The notes: generated by a model from the sequence alone, not told the origin. A DNA stretch of 64,000 nt from Albifimbria verrucaria (GCA_020081605.1 JAHREC010000062.1:496001-560000), one strand, 5' to 3'. Positions 1-11,700 are shown, counted from the stretch's first letter. Numbers and translations are program-made.

Positions 1-14
1 CTCGATCAAGTCCT

Positions 15-2036
15 CTAAGACGCATCAAGTTGCTTGGTGCTCAATGTTTGCAAGATATTTTGATTCATGCTATATACTTTTTGCGCCGTCCTTTTCTGTC
101 CAGAACCTGCAGTGCACATATCGCTATGACATATAACAACCTTACATCTTTCGGTCAGGCAGAACCGTTGGGACGGGGGTCGGGTTGTTGTCCTAGGCAG
201 CTCAGGAACAGGCTGCGTAGGAATACATGCGCAAGCGCTGCTGACTCGCTCAACGACATCCCTGTTGGCACCACCACAGCCGCTGGAAGCATACTGGGGT
301 ACCGCAGCAGCATCGTAGTGCTTTCGGGCAGTGTATTTGCTGCAGAACTCAATAGACTCCTCCAGACGGCCCGAGATGTGGGAGGCTCGCAGAGAACGCA
401 AGCAGTTGTCCGCGTTGCAAACAGGTGGCTTGGCACACTCCTTGGAGGTCATCTTGACGACGAAGCTGCCTCGCTCGATGGTGTGGACAAAGATGAAGCC
501 AGACTTGAAGTAAGGGTACGAAGACCAGGAACCAAGGAAGGCAACGGTTCCGCCACCCTCGTTCTCGTCATCCTCGGGGTAGACATCGAAAAAGCCTGCC
601 TCACAGATGCTGGCACCCGTAGGGTCCTTGGTGACACTGCTGATGTCGAGCACGTTCAGGCCGTTACCGTAGTTGGACTGGTACAGGTAGTTGTCGACAA
701 TGTACTGGTTGTGGTCGATGGATCGAGTCTTGCCAGCATAGTTTCCAGTGTACTTGGGGTTCTCGAGGTCACGAATGTCGAAAATGTGGGTGGTGGGGAG
801 ACCCTTGGTCATAGGACCAACCTTGGCATCACGCTCATCGAACTCGTCGTCCATGAAGAGATACTCCTGCCATGTCTCGTTGTTTACAACACCCTGGTGA
901 ATGTACTGAGCGCCAGGGAAGTCTGTAATGGAAATAATGTTGCTGAAATTGCCCTTCTTGTTGGTCACATCGTAGATGGTCAACGTATCTTCATTGTAGC
1001 CGTAACAGATATCTTTTCCGTAATATCGCTCGTCCGGACCCCGATAAACAAGGCATTCAGCATCATGAACGTAACCATCCGCTCCGCCGAGTTAGAAGGT
1101 TGTTTCAAAGCGTGAGAGGTGTCGAACTTACCTGAGGCACATCCTGGGCTGGTGACGTTGGTAGGATCGCTGATATCCAGGAAGATCAAACCACCACGGC
1201 ATGGGAGGTTACCACGAACTCTAATAGTCTCATTGCCACCAACGGAGCCCACTGCAATAGCATAATTCAGCTCGTGGTTGACAACAATGTTGTGGGTGCG
1301 GCCAACAGGCAGCTCATCCCAGTGGCCGGTCAGCTCGTCCTGGGTGAAGTTCTTAGGGTTCGCGGGATCCAAATCCAAAAGCTTCTTCATGTCAAAGAAC
1401 TGTACTCCGTGCTTAATGGCCTCGGAACCAATGACAGCAATGTCGCCGACAATACGAATCTCTCGCCAGTTGGATCCAATCTTGTCGTATTGGGGCAGAC
1501 GACCCAGGTAGACAAGCTTGCCCTCCTTGGTAATCTCTGCAAAGGCAGTACCATCGTATTGTCCAATGGCAACGATCTCCTGCCGTCTGCAGAAGTCCAT
1601 CCCCATGAAGAGGAGCCTCGGCCACCCCAACTTCCAAGAGCCTGGTGGGAGAGGAAATGGTACAGGTCAATCTGCCGCCTTGTTAGCCTTACTCAACCGT
1701 CATGGAAGGATGATTCAATTACATTGTTGCACCTGAAGGTGTTGTTGTTATCGCCTTTGATGGCGGCAGCGAAGCCGTCAACGCAGGGAGTGTAGCCAAG
1801 CTCAGGGTAGCGGGAGCTGTCCATAAGACCAGCCTCCATTTCGGCCTCCCATTGGGCCTTCAATCGTTGTCAGCATGAGCAGTGCACGGCGAGCTGGGCT
1901 TACAAACCATCTTGATGCCCATGATACGATGATGAACCTCGCCAGATGCGTACTCGGCCTTGGAGCCAGCGCCGGCTGCGCTGCTCATGCCCACCAGGGC
2001 AGAGCCAAGCACGGCTACTGAACTGAGACGGACCAT
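15..2036 (-). CDS. Secreted choice-of-anchor B / LVIVD-repeat family protein (frame interrupted once)
   Basis: Starts at the ATG complementary to 2034-2036 with a signal peptide (MVRLSSVAVLGSALVGMSSA) and stops at 15. Introns read at 1858-1907 (50 nt), 1672-1722 (51 nt) and 1082-1131 (50 nt); each removal keeps the frame. The body carries repeated LVIVD-type strands (VQFFDMKKLL, GLIFLDISDP, THIFDIRDL, GLNVLDISS) and family hallmarks PVGRTHNIVV, DGYVHDAECLVYRGPDERY and ICYGYNEDTLTIYDV. The Cys-rich tail (CLRSLRAS, FCSKYT, CACIP) matches the fungal members sometimes annotated as regulatory P domain-containing. The function is unknown; an extracellular beta-propeller-like protein is likely. The frame breaks near 1579-1584: SSSWGWTSADGR and EIVAIGQYDGTAF are in adjacent frames, and one extra G in the AGG run rejoins them. 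Confidence 0.85.
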
Positions 2037-3489
2037 ATTGACCTTGGTTTTACTCTGACACCAACAGAATTACACCTTTTCTGCCACGACTCTTTCGCTG
2101 AGGGGATGCGAATGGGAGTGGTGCAGAGTCGGTGACCAGTAGTAAGGGCCTCTACAACTATTTATGTTTAATCGCTTTCCGTGGGTTTCTTTCCGCCGTC
2201 GGACAATTGATTGGATCAAAATGCCATGGCGTCGTGCATGAGGAGGCTGGCGTAATCACGACTCTTACTAGCATCTTGGATTAAGCGGAGAGATGCATGG
2301 CAATACGACTACCTGGATGTCCAGCCAATGGCACAGGAGGTAAGAAGATAAGTCGAGCTTGGCTTACCGGTGTGAATCCCGGCATCTCGCAGCGCCAAGT
2401 GGTCAGCTCTTGTCGACATGCACTCCCGCTTTCCATGATACTACGTAGGCTTGCTCGATAGGAGGACGCTTAGCCTCCCGAGGGTCTGGTTTCCTTGGCT
2501 GCCTGGCCACCTGCTTCTTCTGGCAGGTGTGCGACGTCTTGGCCATCGATAAGACCACACTAGGGTCTTTTCCATGTAAGCACAGACGAGGGAAGTCGTT
2601 CGTTGAACCAGTGGGATTGGGGTCTACACAAGCGCCCCCGACTGTCGACAAGGCGATGGCCATTTTGGGAGCTGATCGTTGGCTTGGAAATAAGGTTAAT
2701 ATGAGAGTTATAAGCCAATTATCAAACGCCCCACTTACTCCATGCCTATGGCTTTTAGCATGGATGTCGGCACCAGACCAAAACAGATATGCCCAGTAGT
2801 TCGTTCATTCAGTTTGACGCCGAGAATCTTTATGTTGCTCGGTCACTATGATTCAAATTCAGAAGAATTCTCGATTAAGTTTCTCGTCCTGGATTCTCGC
2901 AACCATTAAAAACTCTGCCAACCTGCGTTGGTGCTTCTTCAACCATGTCGATTCGCTTCAAGCGGCCTTAGCTAAGTCACGAAAGCCCCTCTAATCGTGC
3001 CGTTTGGTACAGGGACATAGAAATTATTACGCTTGGAATTAAAGAGCAAGCATGCGGTTGAGATATTAATTAAGGTAAGACCAAGTCTGTAGTTCTGAAT
3101 TGAGGATGTGGTGATTTGTTCCACACGCCAGCCTCACAGGCCACAGGGTAGTGCATAGGCTGGGTTCGCAATCTGACATCTAACACGCTATGATTCTTGA
3201 TAGAAATTGAGATCAAGATACCAACTTAATTCAACGTTCGATCTAGTTAAAAAAAAATTAATGGCTGAGAGAGCCCGGGAGAAGGGCATTTAGCGCTAGC
3301 AACATTACCAGTCGTCTTCAACGTGGCTGGATAATGGGCATGTATACCTAACTCCACCATTATGGCAATATCCCAAGGTCATGGATGACTATTCACGAGC
3401 GCATCACGTGGCATTGGGCACAGAGACCTTCAAACCCAACTCACCTTGTGATGGTTCCTGCGTTCCACTCATTCAACTAACTGCACGAA
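2037..3489. other. Gene-free stretch between divergent genes
   Basis: About 1.45 kb between the minus-strand secreted-protein gene and the plus-strand HET gene. It must hold both promoters. Short open frames around 2403-2799 lack recognisable motifs or splice structure and overlap on both strands. I see no repeat, tRNA or conserved element. Confidence 0.5.
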
Positions 3490-5585
3490 ATGGACCAACT
3501 CCATTACGAGACCCAGGTGGGCGCCACTTCGATTCGGCTCCTCCACACTTCTTTTCCAGATGGTGCAGACGCAAGCATTAGTGTCAGCCGCCATATGTTG
3601 AATGATCTCCTCATATTATGCACTGTCTTACACTTGGGGGCATCCCTGCATAGTGACGCCGAATACACCGAGAACGACAAAGTCCCGATCCAAGTAGATG
3701 GAAAATTAGTGAAGATCTTTCCGAATCTTTACCATGCATTGCTACAATGTCATAAGTCGTACGCTGGAGTTTGGCTATGGGTTGACGCAATCTGCATTGA
3801 GCAGAGCTGCTTCCCAGAGCGCGAGGCCCAAGTCGGGATCATGGACCAGATCTATCAAAATGCTACAAAAGTAATTGTGTGGTTGGGCCAGGAAAAGCAA
3901 GACTCCCAAATAGGCCTCAACCTGGTAAAATTGTACGCGCGAGTTGCGATTCGTGAGATCCCACGTTTCTTCGAATTGCGGCAATTTGGCGCTGTGAACC
4001 TCACACAATCAGATTCTCTTCGGAACTTCGGCTTGCCCGGTTTAAATGTCCGAGATGCCAAAGCAATTATAGGGGTGTATGAAGCACGCTGGTTCCACAG
4101 AATATGGATTCTCCAAGAAGTTGCGCTTGCTCGGGAAATCCAGGTGCACTGGGGCAATGCCTCAGTATCTTGGGACGAGCTTGGGATGACGGCGACTTTC
4201 ATTCAACTTAGCTCGATATCTGCTGGCTTGAGTTTCCTTTTTCAGGGAACTTCCATCGTATCCAAGATATTGACTCTACGGTCCAAGGGATCCTTTCTAC
4301 CATGAGAATCCAGTTAGTTCGTGAATGGTGTAAAGGCGGAGACAGTCCATTGAAAACAGCACTTGAGGCAACTGAAGTTGCACCTGGATTATTTGGGCAC
4401 GAGGTAGGCCACTACCTGCTCAGACTTTTGTTTTGGACCAGGGTTAGCTTTCAGGCCACTAAGCAAAGAGATGGTGTATATGGTTTCCTTGGGATTCTGA
4501 ACCACATGTGTCGTGATCAGCAAACACCTCGAGGATTGCAGCCTGATTATACGACTCCGGTACCCGAACTTATGCAGAGATTTGCAGAGGCTCTCCTTCA
4601 AGAGATAGGATCACTGCACGTGCTGAGTTTGGTATGCGACCCTACTCTGCGTGAAGTGCCTGGAACTCCTTCTTGGGTTCCAGATTTGTCGCCAAGCGCT
4701 GCCGCGAACCCTATTCTGGGACCATGCTTGAAGTGTACCGTTGAGGGAGATCTTTTATTCCATGCATCAACAAAATGTATAGACACTGAAGTTGCGTCAA
4801 GAAGTTTTAGTGTTGAAGCTAATAAACTTCACGTGAGAGGGCAGCGAGTAGGTTCAGTGTACATGAAAGGAGAAGAATTAGAGGAAGCTTTGAACGGTGA
4901 AATAAACGGCTGGGGTGAAATCATGTTGGCCATGGAACCGATATACAAGCCCACTCGACAAACACGAGGGACGCTTTTCGGCGAATGATTATTATGGATA
5001 CGGATGAGACAAACCGCCCGGCAGCTTTTTCGTCTCTTTTCAAACTACAGCATGTTATTCTATGGATTGTTTTCAACTCTGTTCAGCAGAAACGTGAGGA
5101 GGATTCGGAGACAGGTGTTAAAGCTGGCATTGACGCCTATCTTAACACACAATCGGCCGTTTTTCGAGCTGCACGAGAGGTAGAAGATTGCGTTTTCCCG
5201 ACAAGAGAAGCCGTGGAAGAGAAGATAAAAATACCAAGCCTCTACTTGGTAATTCAGAGAACCCAACCGAAGACACTGAAAAGAAAGAGGAGTGGCTCGA
5301 GTATCTCGGTGCTGAAGCATTTGGTGGCGTGGGGGTTTTCTTTCTGCAGGCCATGGGCTATCGACGCCCATTCCTTTTAGATAATAAATACATTGGATGC
5401 GGCCCCAAGTCGACTGAAGAAGGAGATGAAGTTTGGGTCCTCATGGGAAGTCGGACTCCTTAGTCTTGAGGAGGACAGAAATAGATGGACAATATACCTT
5501 GATTGGCGAGGCATACGTTCATGGGATCATGTATGGGGAGTTTATGGATGACCAGAGGCCATGGTTGAGCTTGTGCCTGGTATGA
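3490..5585 (+). pseudogene. HET-domain (heterokaryon incompatibility) protein, multiply frame-disrupted
   Basis: Starts at 3490 (MDQLHYETQVGATSIRLL). The HET motifs are present but spread over frames: YYALSYTWG is read at 3611-3640 in a frame different from its flanks, while VPIQVDGKLVKIFPNLYHAL, LWVDAICIEQ, QVGIMDQIYQNATKVIVWLG and RIWILQEVALA follow from 3670 to 4125. The rest continues as DGVYGFLGI (about 4470), IIMDTDETNRPA (after a shift at 4984-4985), FFLQAMGYRRPF and IGCGPKSTEEGDEVWVL, and finally LIGEAYVHGIMYGEFMDD after a shift at 5460-5461. HET proteins trigger cell death on fusion of unlike hyphae. At least five frame changes occur; two (4984-4985 A run, 5460-5461 T run) are repaired by one base. 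This may be a true pseudogene, common for HET genes, or assembly error on an intact gene. Confidence 0.8.
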
Positions 5586-5600
5586 ACGCCGTCTGTTGGC

Positions 5601-6281
5601 TTACATTTTACGCCTCCTTGATTTGAAATGAAAAGCTATTCTTTTAGAATAAATTATGCGCGCGCTTTCTGCTAACACCTTGACTGAGTCAAGGGCGATG
5701 TTTGGTGTTGTAATCCATACCACATCTGTGGTGGGTTCACTAGAAGCAATCGGCTGCTCACCTTGTAATTGCTGAGAGTATCTCTGAGCTGTACTCTCAA
5801 GAATGTCATATGTGACAGGTTGTAGGGAATTTGGAGAGATCCCGAAGGTTTCGAAATCTTTGGATGATACGTTTTGAGCGAGTTTAGCCGGGAGAGGACG
5901 AAATGGTTGGCCGATGTGAAAACAACAGAGGCCGAATTCAACCAGAGCAGTCATAATCCAATGTTTCGAAGCGCGACGAGGATACAATACCAGGGAGGAA
6001 ATGAGTTGATCTTATCACGTAGGCAATCACCGAGAGACCATCAGAAGGTGTGAATGTCACAGAGCACTCCTCGCCTCTGGGTAAATCAAGTAACTTTTGC
6101 CTCTTACAACGAGCATGCTTAAAGGCAGAGTATCGTCGTAGTAGATGTCGGTGGTTATCACTGCTGCTCTTGGTGGTTGGTCACTCTGCATCGAAAGCTC
6201 TGGTAGTAGGGTTTCCCATGTTACGAACCCAATCATGTTGGCGGTGGGAAATGAAGAAGACGGAAGAGAAGGATGAAGCAA
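5601..6281 (-). pseudogene. Possible broken gene on the minus strand, family unknown
   Basis: Three protein-like segments follow one another on the minus strand in different frames: 6281 down to about 6090 (contains MIGFVTWETLLPELSMQSDQ and ITTDIYYDD), about 6090-5945 (contains GEECSVTFTPSDGL and FLPGIVSSSRFETLDYD), and 5987-5601 (contains GQPFRPLPAKLAQNVSS and VVWITTPNIALDSVKV). Composition looks coding and there are few stops per segment, but I cannot assign a family or convincing introns. It could be a small two- or three-exon gene with base-level errors, or a relic. Confidence 0.3.
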
Positions 6282-7003
6282 AAATAAAAGTTTGAAGGAA
6301 GCCGACCCACGTGTTGGAGTGATGCGTAAAAGGGAAGTTGATGAAGGATGTGGAAGAATGGATGGAAAATTAAATCGAGAGACGCAAGAAATGAGTATAT
6401 TTATTTATTCATACCCGATTATACAATCATCACTTGGTGGGTGATCTGGGTTTTTGTTTCTTGAGTATAAATATCTCAACTTGTTTCCATATCACAGTTC
6501 TGATTCTTCTTCCTTTTTATCCACGTTTCTTATCATCGTTCATGCCCAGCACTCTAATCTCAGTTCCTCACCAGAGCGCCACGCCGCTATACGGGCAGTT
6601 GACGAATGAACCTCGACTCACATCGTTTTCCTTACATTGCATTACCTAAGCACGTCAACCTGGCAGCTGGGCATCTTGTAAGTGAAACTGGCAGCTCCGT
6701 CGACAGCACTGACAGTGTCAAGACACAAGTTTCTTTCTTCTCCTGACCTTTCAAGCTTCATCTCTACTCCTCTCGGGTTCAGCGCGAAAGTGCTCCTTCA
6801 TTTGTGATCTGCAACGTCTGGGCCGATAGCTTCGCTCTAGGCAGGGTAGCAGCAACTCCCGCGGTCACGGGCCCGAGAACACGAATCGCCTCACGGTACG
6901 AGAATCACAACCTTGATGAGTGTGCCTGATCAGAAAACCCATGAACAGTTAGTTATCCACCCTGCTGTGTGCTCCTACTAATCATGCATCAGATTTCCTC
7001 ACC
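6282..7003. other. Upstream region of the coiled-coil gene
   Basis: About 720 bases with no supported gene. A possible 5'-UTR intron lies just before the ATG at 7004: GTTAGT near 6950 to CATCAG near 6992, with CTACTAAT as a branch-like sequence. Nothing else is recognisable. Confidence 0.35.
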
Positions 7004-8511
7004 ATGGCGACGCCGCAAACACCCCTTCATGCCAACACAATGGTCGAGCCTGCTTCTATTGCCACTTCTCAGGCTATGGTCCTAGATGAGCCCAGGCACA
7101 GCTCTGCTGAAGCTCCACAGTCTCATACCCCTGTGTTGGAAACTAGTCGTCCCACGCCGACCCCCTCCTGATGAATCGTACAAGACTTCCTATGAGCACC
7201 CATACTGAAGAACCTTCTTGGATGAACTTGCGTCTCAGTACAAGACACCTACAGGTCCCTGGACCATGTTTAATTGCCTCCTTGCTCTCCGCTGGAACCA
7301 CATGATCAGAGGACACGATGTATTAGGAAAGGACTTTGAAAACAGCAGAGTTGGGCGACAGTACTACCACATCTATCAAGCTGTGCAAGATTATTTCCAG
7401 TCTGACACTAACTCTATTGCTCTCTCGAAGCCTTACCAACAAGTATCAAATGCACTGGATGCTATCGAAGACATCCTGTTAAATGGAGACCGAAAATGCT
7501 GGAAGACAATGGACGATTAGGAACGCCACCTTCCAAAACCTGTCGATGTGCTTACTCTATCTTGTCTTGACCCTTGTGGCCACAAGACTGGATCCTTGCT
7601 GGCGCGTATGAAGACCATTCCTCTTCAATCTCATCAGGCTTATCAGTGGCCAAATCCACCTATTAGCAGGGGAATGGCGTTCAACCGTAACGAGGTGCAC
7701 ACCATCTTCAACGAGAAGCTGAAAGACACCAGTCTGCTGAACGCAGCAGTGAAGTCGCTGCCTTCAATCATGCATCTAAGAACTGAGCTCATTGACCATC
7801 GAGAGAGTACGAAAGCTGTAAGTTCTGGAGGGTGCAGCATTTCATTGTTATCTACGATTTCTAACTTTGATGTGACAGACATCCGATGAGACTGCCGCGA
7901 TCGTGAAGACTCTGCGCGAAGCCATCTCTCTTCAGGCCACGAAGATTAAAGAGATAGAAACTACCTCCAAGTTAAACCGAGAAGAGAGCACGAAGAAAAT
8001 CCAGGCCGAGCGCGAAGCTACACGACTGCAAGCTGAGCAGGCTGCCAAGACTATCAAGAAACTTCAGTTGCAACTCGAAGCTGCGCGGAAGCGAAACAAT
8101 ATTGACCCGACTGCTACAGAACTTGAGTCACAGCTTGGAGTTGGGCAAGGCATTGCCAAAACTAATGGTGAATCGGTTCAAAGCCTTGAAGCGTTGAACA
8201 GGCAACTGCGTTCAAAGGTGGAGGAAATGCAAAAGGAGAAGGTTGCCCTACGGTCTGAGATGTCCCAGGTGCAGGCCAACAACAGATCCCAGCCAACTCC
8301 CGCTCAGCGCGCTGGATCGCACATGAATCAGCGCTCTCTAATTGCTCCTCGTAAGCGCAAGAGGACCGAAGACGCGGGTCAAGCTGATGGACGCACTGGT
8401 TCATCGACTCCAAGACCGGCAGCCAAAGGAAAGGCCGCGGCGAAGAAGGATTCTCAGCAAGCTACTAATGGATTCGCATCGGCACAGAAGAAATTTGGGG
8501 ATCAAATCTAG
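7004..8511 (+). pseudogene. Coiled-coil protein with basic nuclear-type tail; two in-frame stops
   Basis: ATG at 7004 opens MATPQTPLHANTMVEPAS, and the frame changes at the C5 run 7161-7165. From there one frame runs to an intron at about 7821-7879 (GTAAGT donor, CTAAC branch, GACAG acceptor) and continues as TSDETAAIVKTLREAISL. That frame has two in-frame stops, TGA at 7206-7208 and TAG at 7518-7520; each is one C-to-T change from CGA or CAG. The C-terminal part (about 7900-8300) is a long heptad-rich coiled coil (QAEREATRLQAEQ, KKLQLQLEAARK, LRSKVEEMQKEK), followed by RKRKR and an Ala/Lys-rich tail suggesting nuclear or DNA association. I do not recognise a family. The intact splice signals and good coding character suggest recent inactivation. 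Confidence 0.55.
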
Positions 8512-8712
8512 GGTTTTAGTTCGCGATGCAACATGGCACTCGAGATAGTTGATAGCTGAAGCACAGGGGTTGAGATATCTGCATGTATGCAGGTCTGAGA
8601 CTAGATTAAAGACGGGCTGCGAGAGAAGGATAAACACACACTTTGTTCTTACAATACATTGCGAGATTCGACTTCACTCAATCATAATTTCAACATTCTC
8701 TTCGTAGTCTTG

Positions 8713-9540
8713 TCATGTACATTCATCTTCAAATGCTTCCCTAGACAGCCAGCCATTAACGTAATCAGAGTAATTAACCCATTTCACCTGATACTTTCTG
8801 TCTGCTCCAAGGCCTTTATGTGCAAGTATGTCCTCAACTTCGTATACATCGGAGTCTTTGGTGCCGTCTTCGCTTGCCGAAATGATATGGCTTACCTCCT
8901 CTCCAGTACACATGGCAAACAGGCCAGGATCTGGCTCGACATGAGGCTCCTCGCCTAGGTCAGGGGTTTGGTAGACACAAGACACTTCGTCTAGGTCAGA
9001 TATAAAATCCTTGTAGAATCATGCAAGGAAAGCTTTGGTCTGGGGCTCATCAGAGTCTCCGTGCTCCTGAATTGATGGGATGACGTGATCAATCAGTGGT
9101 CAGAACCCATACCTTGCTGGAGGTTATCTCTTTATGGGCGTACGAAGAGCAGAGTTTAGGTGCTCTGCCAGGTGTCGTTTGACAGGTGTGAATGGTGACA
9201 TAGCCACTTGAATGTTAATGCAAAGTATCGACAACGACGTATGAGTTGGGGTGGTTAGTTTATCTAATGAAGATTCAGCTGCCCTACTTACATTGGTCAA
9301 TCCGCCACCTAGTGTATTCAGGATCGAATCGTGGCTGTAAGTTGACACGAAGTCATACTCAAGTGAGCCGTTGTCGGAGACAGAGCCTAGATCATAGACA
9401 CCAAACTCCTCCAAATCTTCAGTCGCAGGGACAGTTCCTGGAGATGGGGGTTTAATTCTGCTACCGTCTTCCTCAACTGGCGGTAAACGAAGCGGTGCCG
9501 CGACTTTGTTTCGTGTTCGAAAGCGGAACCTATTGGACAC
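8713..9540 (-). pseudogene. Chromodomain protein, degraded
   Basis: The C-terminal exon (9066 down to 8713) ends in a chromodomain: DVYEVEDILAHKG, then KYQVKWVNYSDYVNGWL and SREAFEDE, with the usual aromatic-cage Tyr and Trp positions. Read upstream, this exon starts at GAGCACGGAGAC behind a canonical 46-nt intron (9067-9112) and contains one in-frame TGA at 9019-9021 (CGA to TGA by C-to-T). A 5' exon around 9540-9290 reads SNRFRFRTRNKVAAPLRLPP and ends at a GTAAGT donor, but the middle exon (about 9250-9113) is only open in another frame. It could be a host chromatin protein or the tail of a decayed chromovirus integrase; no other retroelement domain is visible. Confidence 0.55.
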
Positions 9541-9659
9541 TTTGGTTTTAAGATCCGGTGTACACGTCTACGGGCTCCGCAGCACAGAACTTTGCGAAAC
9601 ATTGCCGCGGACTTTTAGTATCATTTGACATTCGGAATAGAGATATTCTTGGAGACAAA

Positions 9660-10020
9660 GCAAGTGCAGTGATTTCTGGTACCGAAGCAGATGCCAGACA
9701 CTTTATCCCAATTTATTAATAAGTAGATAAATAAATATGTATAATATTTTATACATTATATACTATTAAAAGTTAAGAAATATTATTATTATTATTATTA
9801 GCTATTCATTATTTTATTAAAAGCTTCTATAATATATTTCTCTATTTTCAATTTTAAGTTATAAAATTAATAAATATTTATATATTTAATTTAATACGAA
9901 TTTCTCATAAGCAAGTATCTGAACCACAGAATCCTATATTTAATTATTATTTCCTATTCGATGTGGCCCTTCTATATCTAAGTTTAAAAATATAAGGAGC
10001 AGTCTTATCTAAGATTTAAC
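9660..10020. other. AT-rich island with TTA microsatellite
   Basis: Strongly AT-rich, with almost no GC over about 9715-9900, including a (TTA)n run near 9781-9800. There are no open frames of interest. It resembles the AT-rich blocks left by RIP in filamentous ascomycetes, but no parent element can be recognised by eye. Confidence 0.6.
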
Positions 10021-10330
10021 TGCTTCTAAAGATGGGCTCTTTCATTAACCTGAGTCTCATACATCACCCAAGCCTTCTGAGTCCAGGTTCGAGAAGATGA
10101 ATTCCAACCGGAACCAAGGACAAACTGCTCCTCGAGGCAATATTTCCTCTCATGCTTGTTACGCAACCCATACAAGCTCGTTGGAACTGCGTTTGAGGAC
10201 GCGAACAACAACCGAACTCAGATTTCAACTGCATCCAGCAATCCATTCTCTTCTGAGTCTTCATTACATGCATCACACAAGCCTTCTAATGTTAAAGAGG
10301 ATGGTTAGTATACCAGACACTCCATAGTCA
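10021..10330 (+). other. Short coding-like fragment between AT-rich islands
   Basis: Normal-GC patch between two AT-rich blocks. One plus frame reads VGTAFEDANNNRTQISTASS and then SESSLHASHKPSNVKEDG up to a GTTAGT donor-like site near 10305. Two similar stretches, CATCACCCAAGCCTTCT at about 10063 and CATCACACAAGCCTTCT at about 10270, flank it. This may be an exon fragment of a lost gene; family unknown. Confidence 0.25.
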
Positions 10331-10414
10331 GGGTATCAATCTGTAGGTACATGAGGGTAGGTTAAAGAATAGGCGAGGAGGATTCGAATATCAGTCGAAA
10401 AACATGCGGATTGT

Positions 10415-10634
10415 ATTCGATTATTACACGAAGATAATTCGACTAGAAATCAAAGACTATTCGTATTTTTTTCTAATAATAATTTAAAATAGTTCGCAGA
10501 ATATTCGTATTTTATACTAATAATCATTTAAAATAATTCGAAGAGAACTCGCATTTTATACTAATTAAACTTTAAAATATCTCGAAAAGTATTTACACTT
10601 TAATCTTGTAATAATTTAAGATAATTTTAATAAT
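10415..10634. repeat. AT-rich minisatellite, five 44-bp units
   Basis: Five successive units start at 10415, 10459, 10503, 10547 and 10591, each 44 bases. They share the pattern ATTCG(T/A)ATTTT...CTAATAAT...TTTAAAATA(A/T)TTCG. The central units at 10459, 10503 and 10547 are most alike; the outer two are more diverged. Divergence is mostly transitions plus A/T runs. The array lies in the AT-rich block between the chromodomain gene and the degraded gene that ends at 10679. Confidence 0.7.
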
Positions 10635-10678
10635 AACTTAAGAAAATGTAACATGTGTTTAAACAATCGTTTATCAAA

Positions 10679-11700
10679 TTATGGGTAAGAGCGTAGAGAT
10701 ATGCCAGATACCACCCTCGTCAGTTGCAGACCTGGATGAAGCATCCATGTTCGGACCGAGTTGTATGAGTTGACAAAGCATTTATGCATCTCGAGCAAGG
10801 CAATATTACTTTGAGGATATTCGTAGAAGAGACCTTTGGTAACCAAACGTACCCCAGCGAATGACACCTCGTTCGTTTTGGCGAATGGGTCGTGTTCCGG
10901 ATGATAGAGGCCAGCCAAATCACCCAAATCAAACTGTTCAAAGTTCCACTCGATGCCAAGTGAATGCCACATCAGAGATAATGGGCCAATAATATCTTGT
11001 AGATCATTGTAGAGTGCGGTTCCTGTCATGCGAACCAAGCTCGTGACATCTCAGAATCAGTTGTCGTGAAGAATAGAGAAGCACTCGATGGCAAGCATCG
11101 ACAACTGGTAGTAAGAGTTAGTTTGACTACAATGTAAGCCGGAAGCAGGTAGAGCAGACCAATGTTATCAACGAAGATTGCCGCATGTGGCACATCCTTC
11201 AAGGAGAAATAGTTGGCCAAGTGGCCGACGACGTTGACTTCGGCATTGAATGTGTGTAAGAATCTAATCGATGAGGGATAGCCTGTCTCCGCATGGGTGA
11301 TCTTCGTTAGGAGGGCTGGAAGCTGCGACTCGACGTCTGCGGTTTTGTGACCAAAGTCGTAGTACTCTTGGCATTTCATCCACTTGGGCAAAGTCTTGTT
11401 GTGAGCTTCAAGCCTCAGGGTGGCCAAACAGCTGTAATCTTCAAACTTGGTGGCATCGGGGTCGTCGATCATCTCAAAATCATTGACAGGGATCTTCTTT
11501 CGGGCATGCGATCGTGTCGCGGGACCAGGCGCGGGCTCAGCGGCGCCAGATGCCACGGCGATGGCATTTGCTCGGGTTCGTGAAGTAGCGATGCCTAGAT
11601 GCAGGTAGAAGTGGGATGAGATGAGGTATCGAATGACCGGCGCACCTAGTTTAGGGAAGCCGTAGCAAACGATGCAAGGCTTGCTCGCGTGCAGTCATGA
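10679..11700 (-). pseudogene. Unknown protein gene with tandem in-frame TGA codons
   Basis: The likely start is the ATG near 11700 (MTAREQALHRLLRLP). A shift in the adjoining CCC run leads to KLGAPVIRYLISSHFYLHLG, and the frame stays open through ARKKIPVNDFEMIDDPDATK, WMKCQEYYDFGHKTADVE and IFVDNIGLLYLLPAY. A short intron (GTAGTC...CCAG, about 11110) gives LSMLAIECFSILHDN, then TGA TTC TGA, then DVTSLVRMTGTALYNDLQDI and on to the stop at 10679. Both TGA codons would be CGA (Arg) before C-to-T change. I do not recognise the family and see no signal peptide or TM segment. The gene appears coding in origin but inactivated. Confidence 0.5.

Noticed and set aside
8713..9540. Intact Ty3/gypsy retroelement
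   Set aside because: Only a chromodomain-like tail; no reverse transcriptase, RNase H, integrase core or LTR pair is visible.
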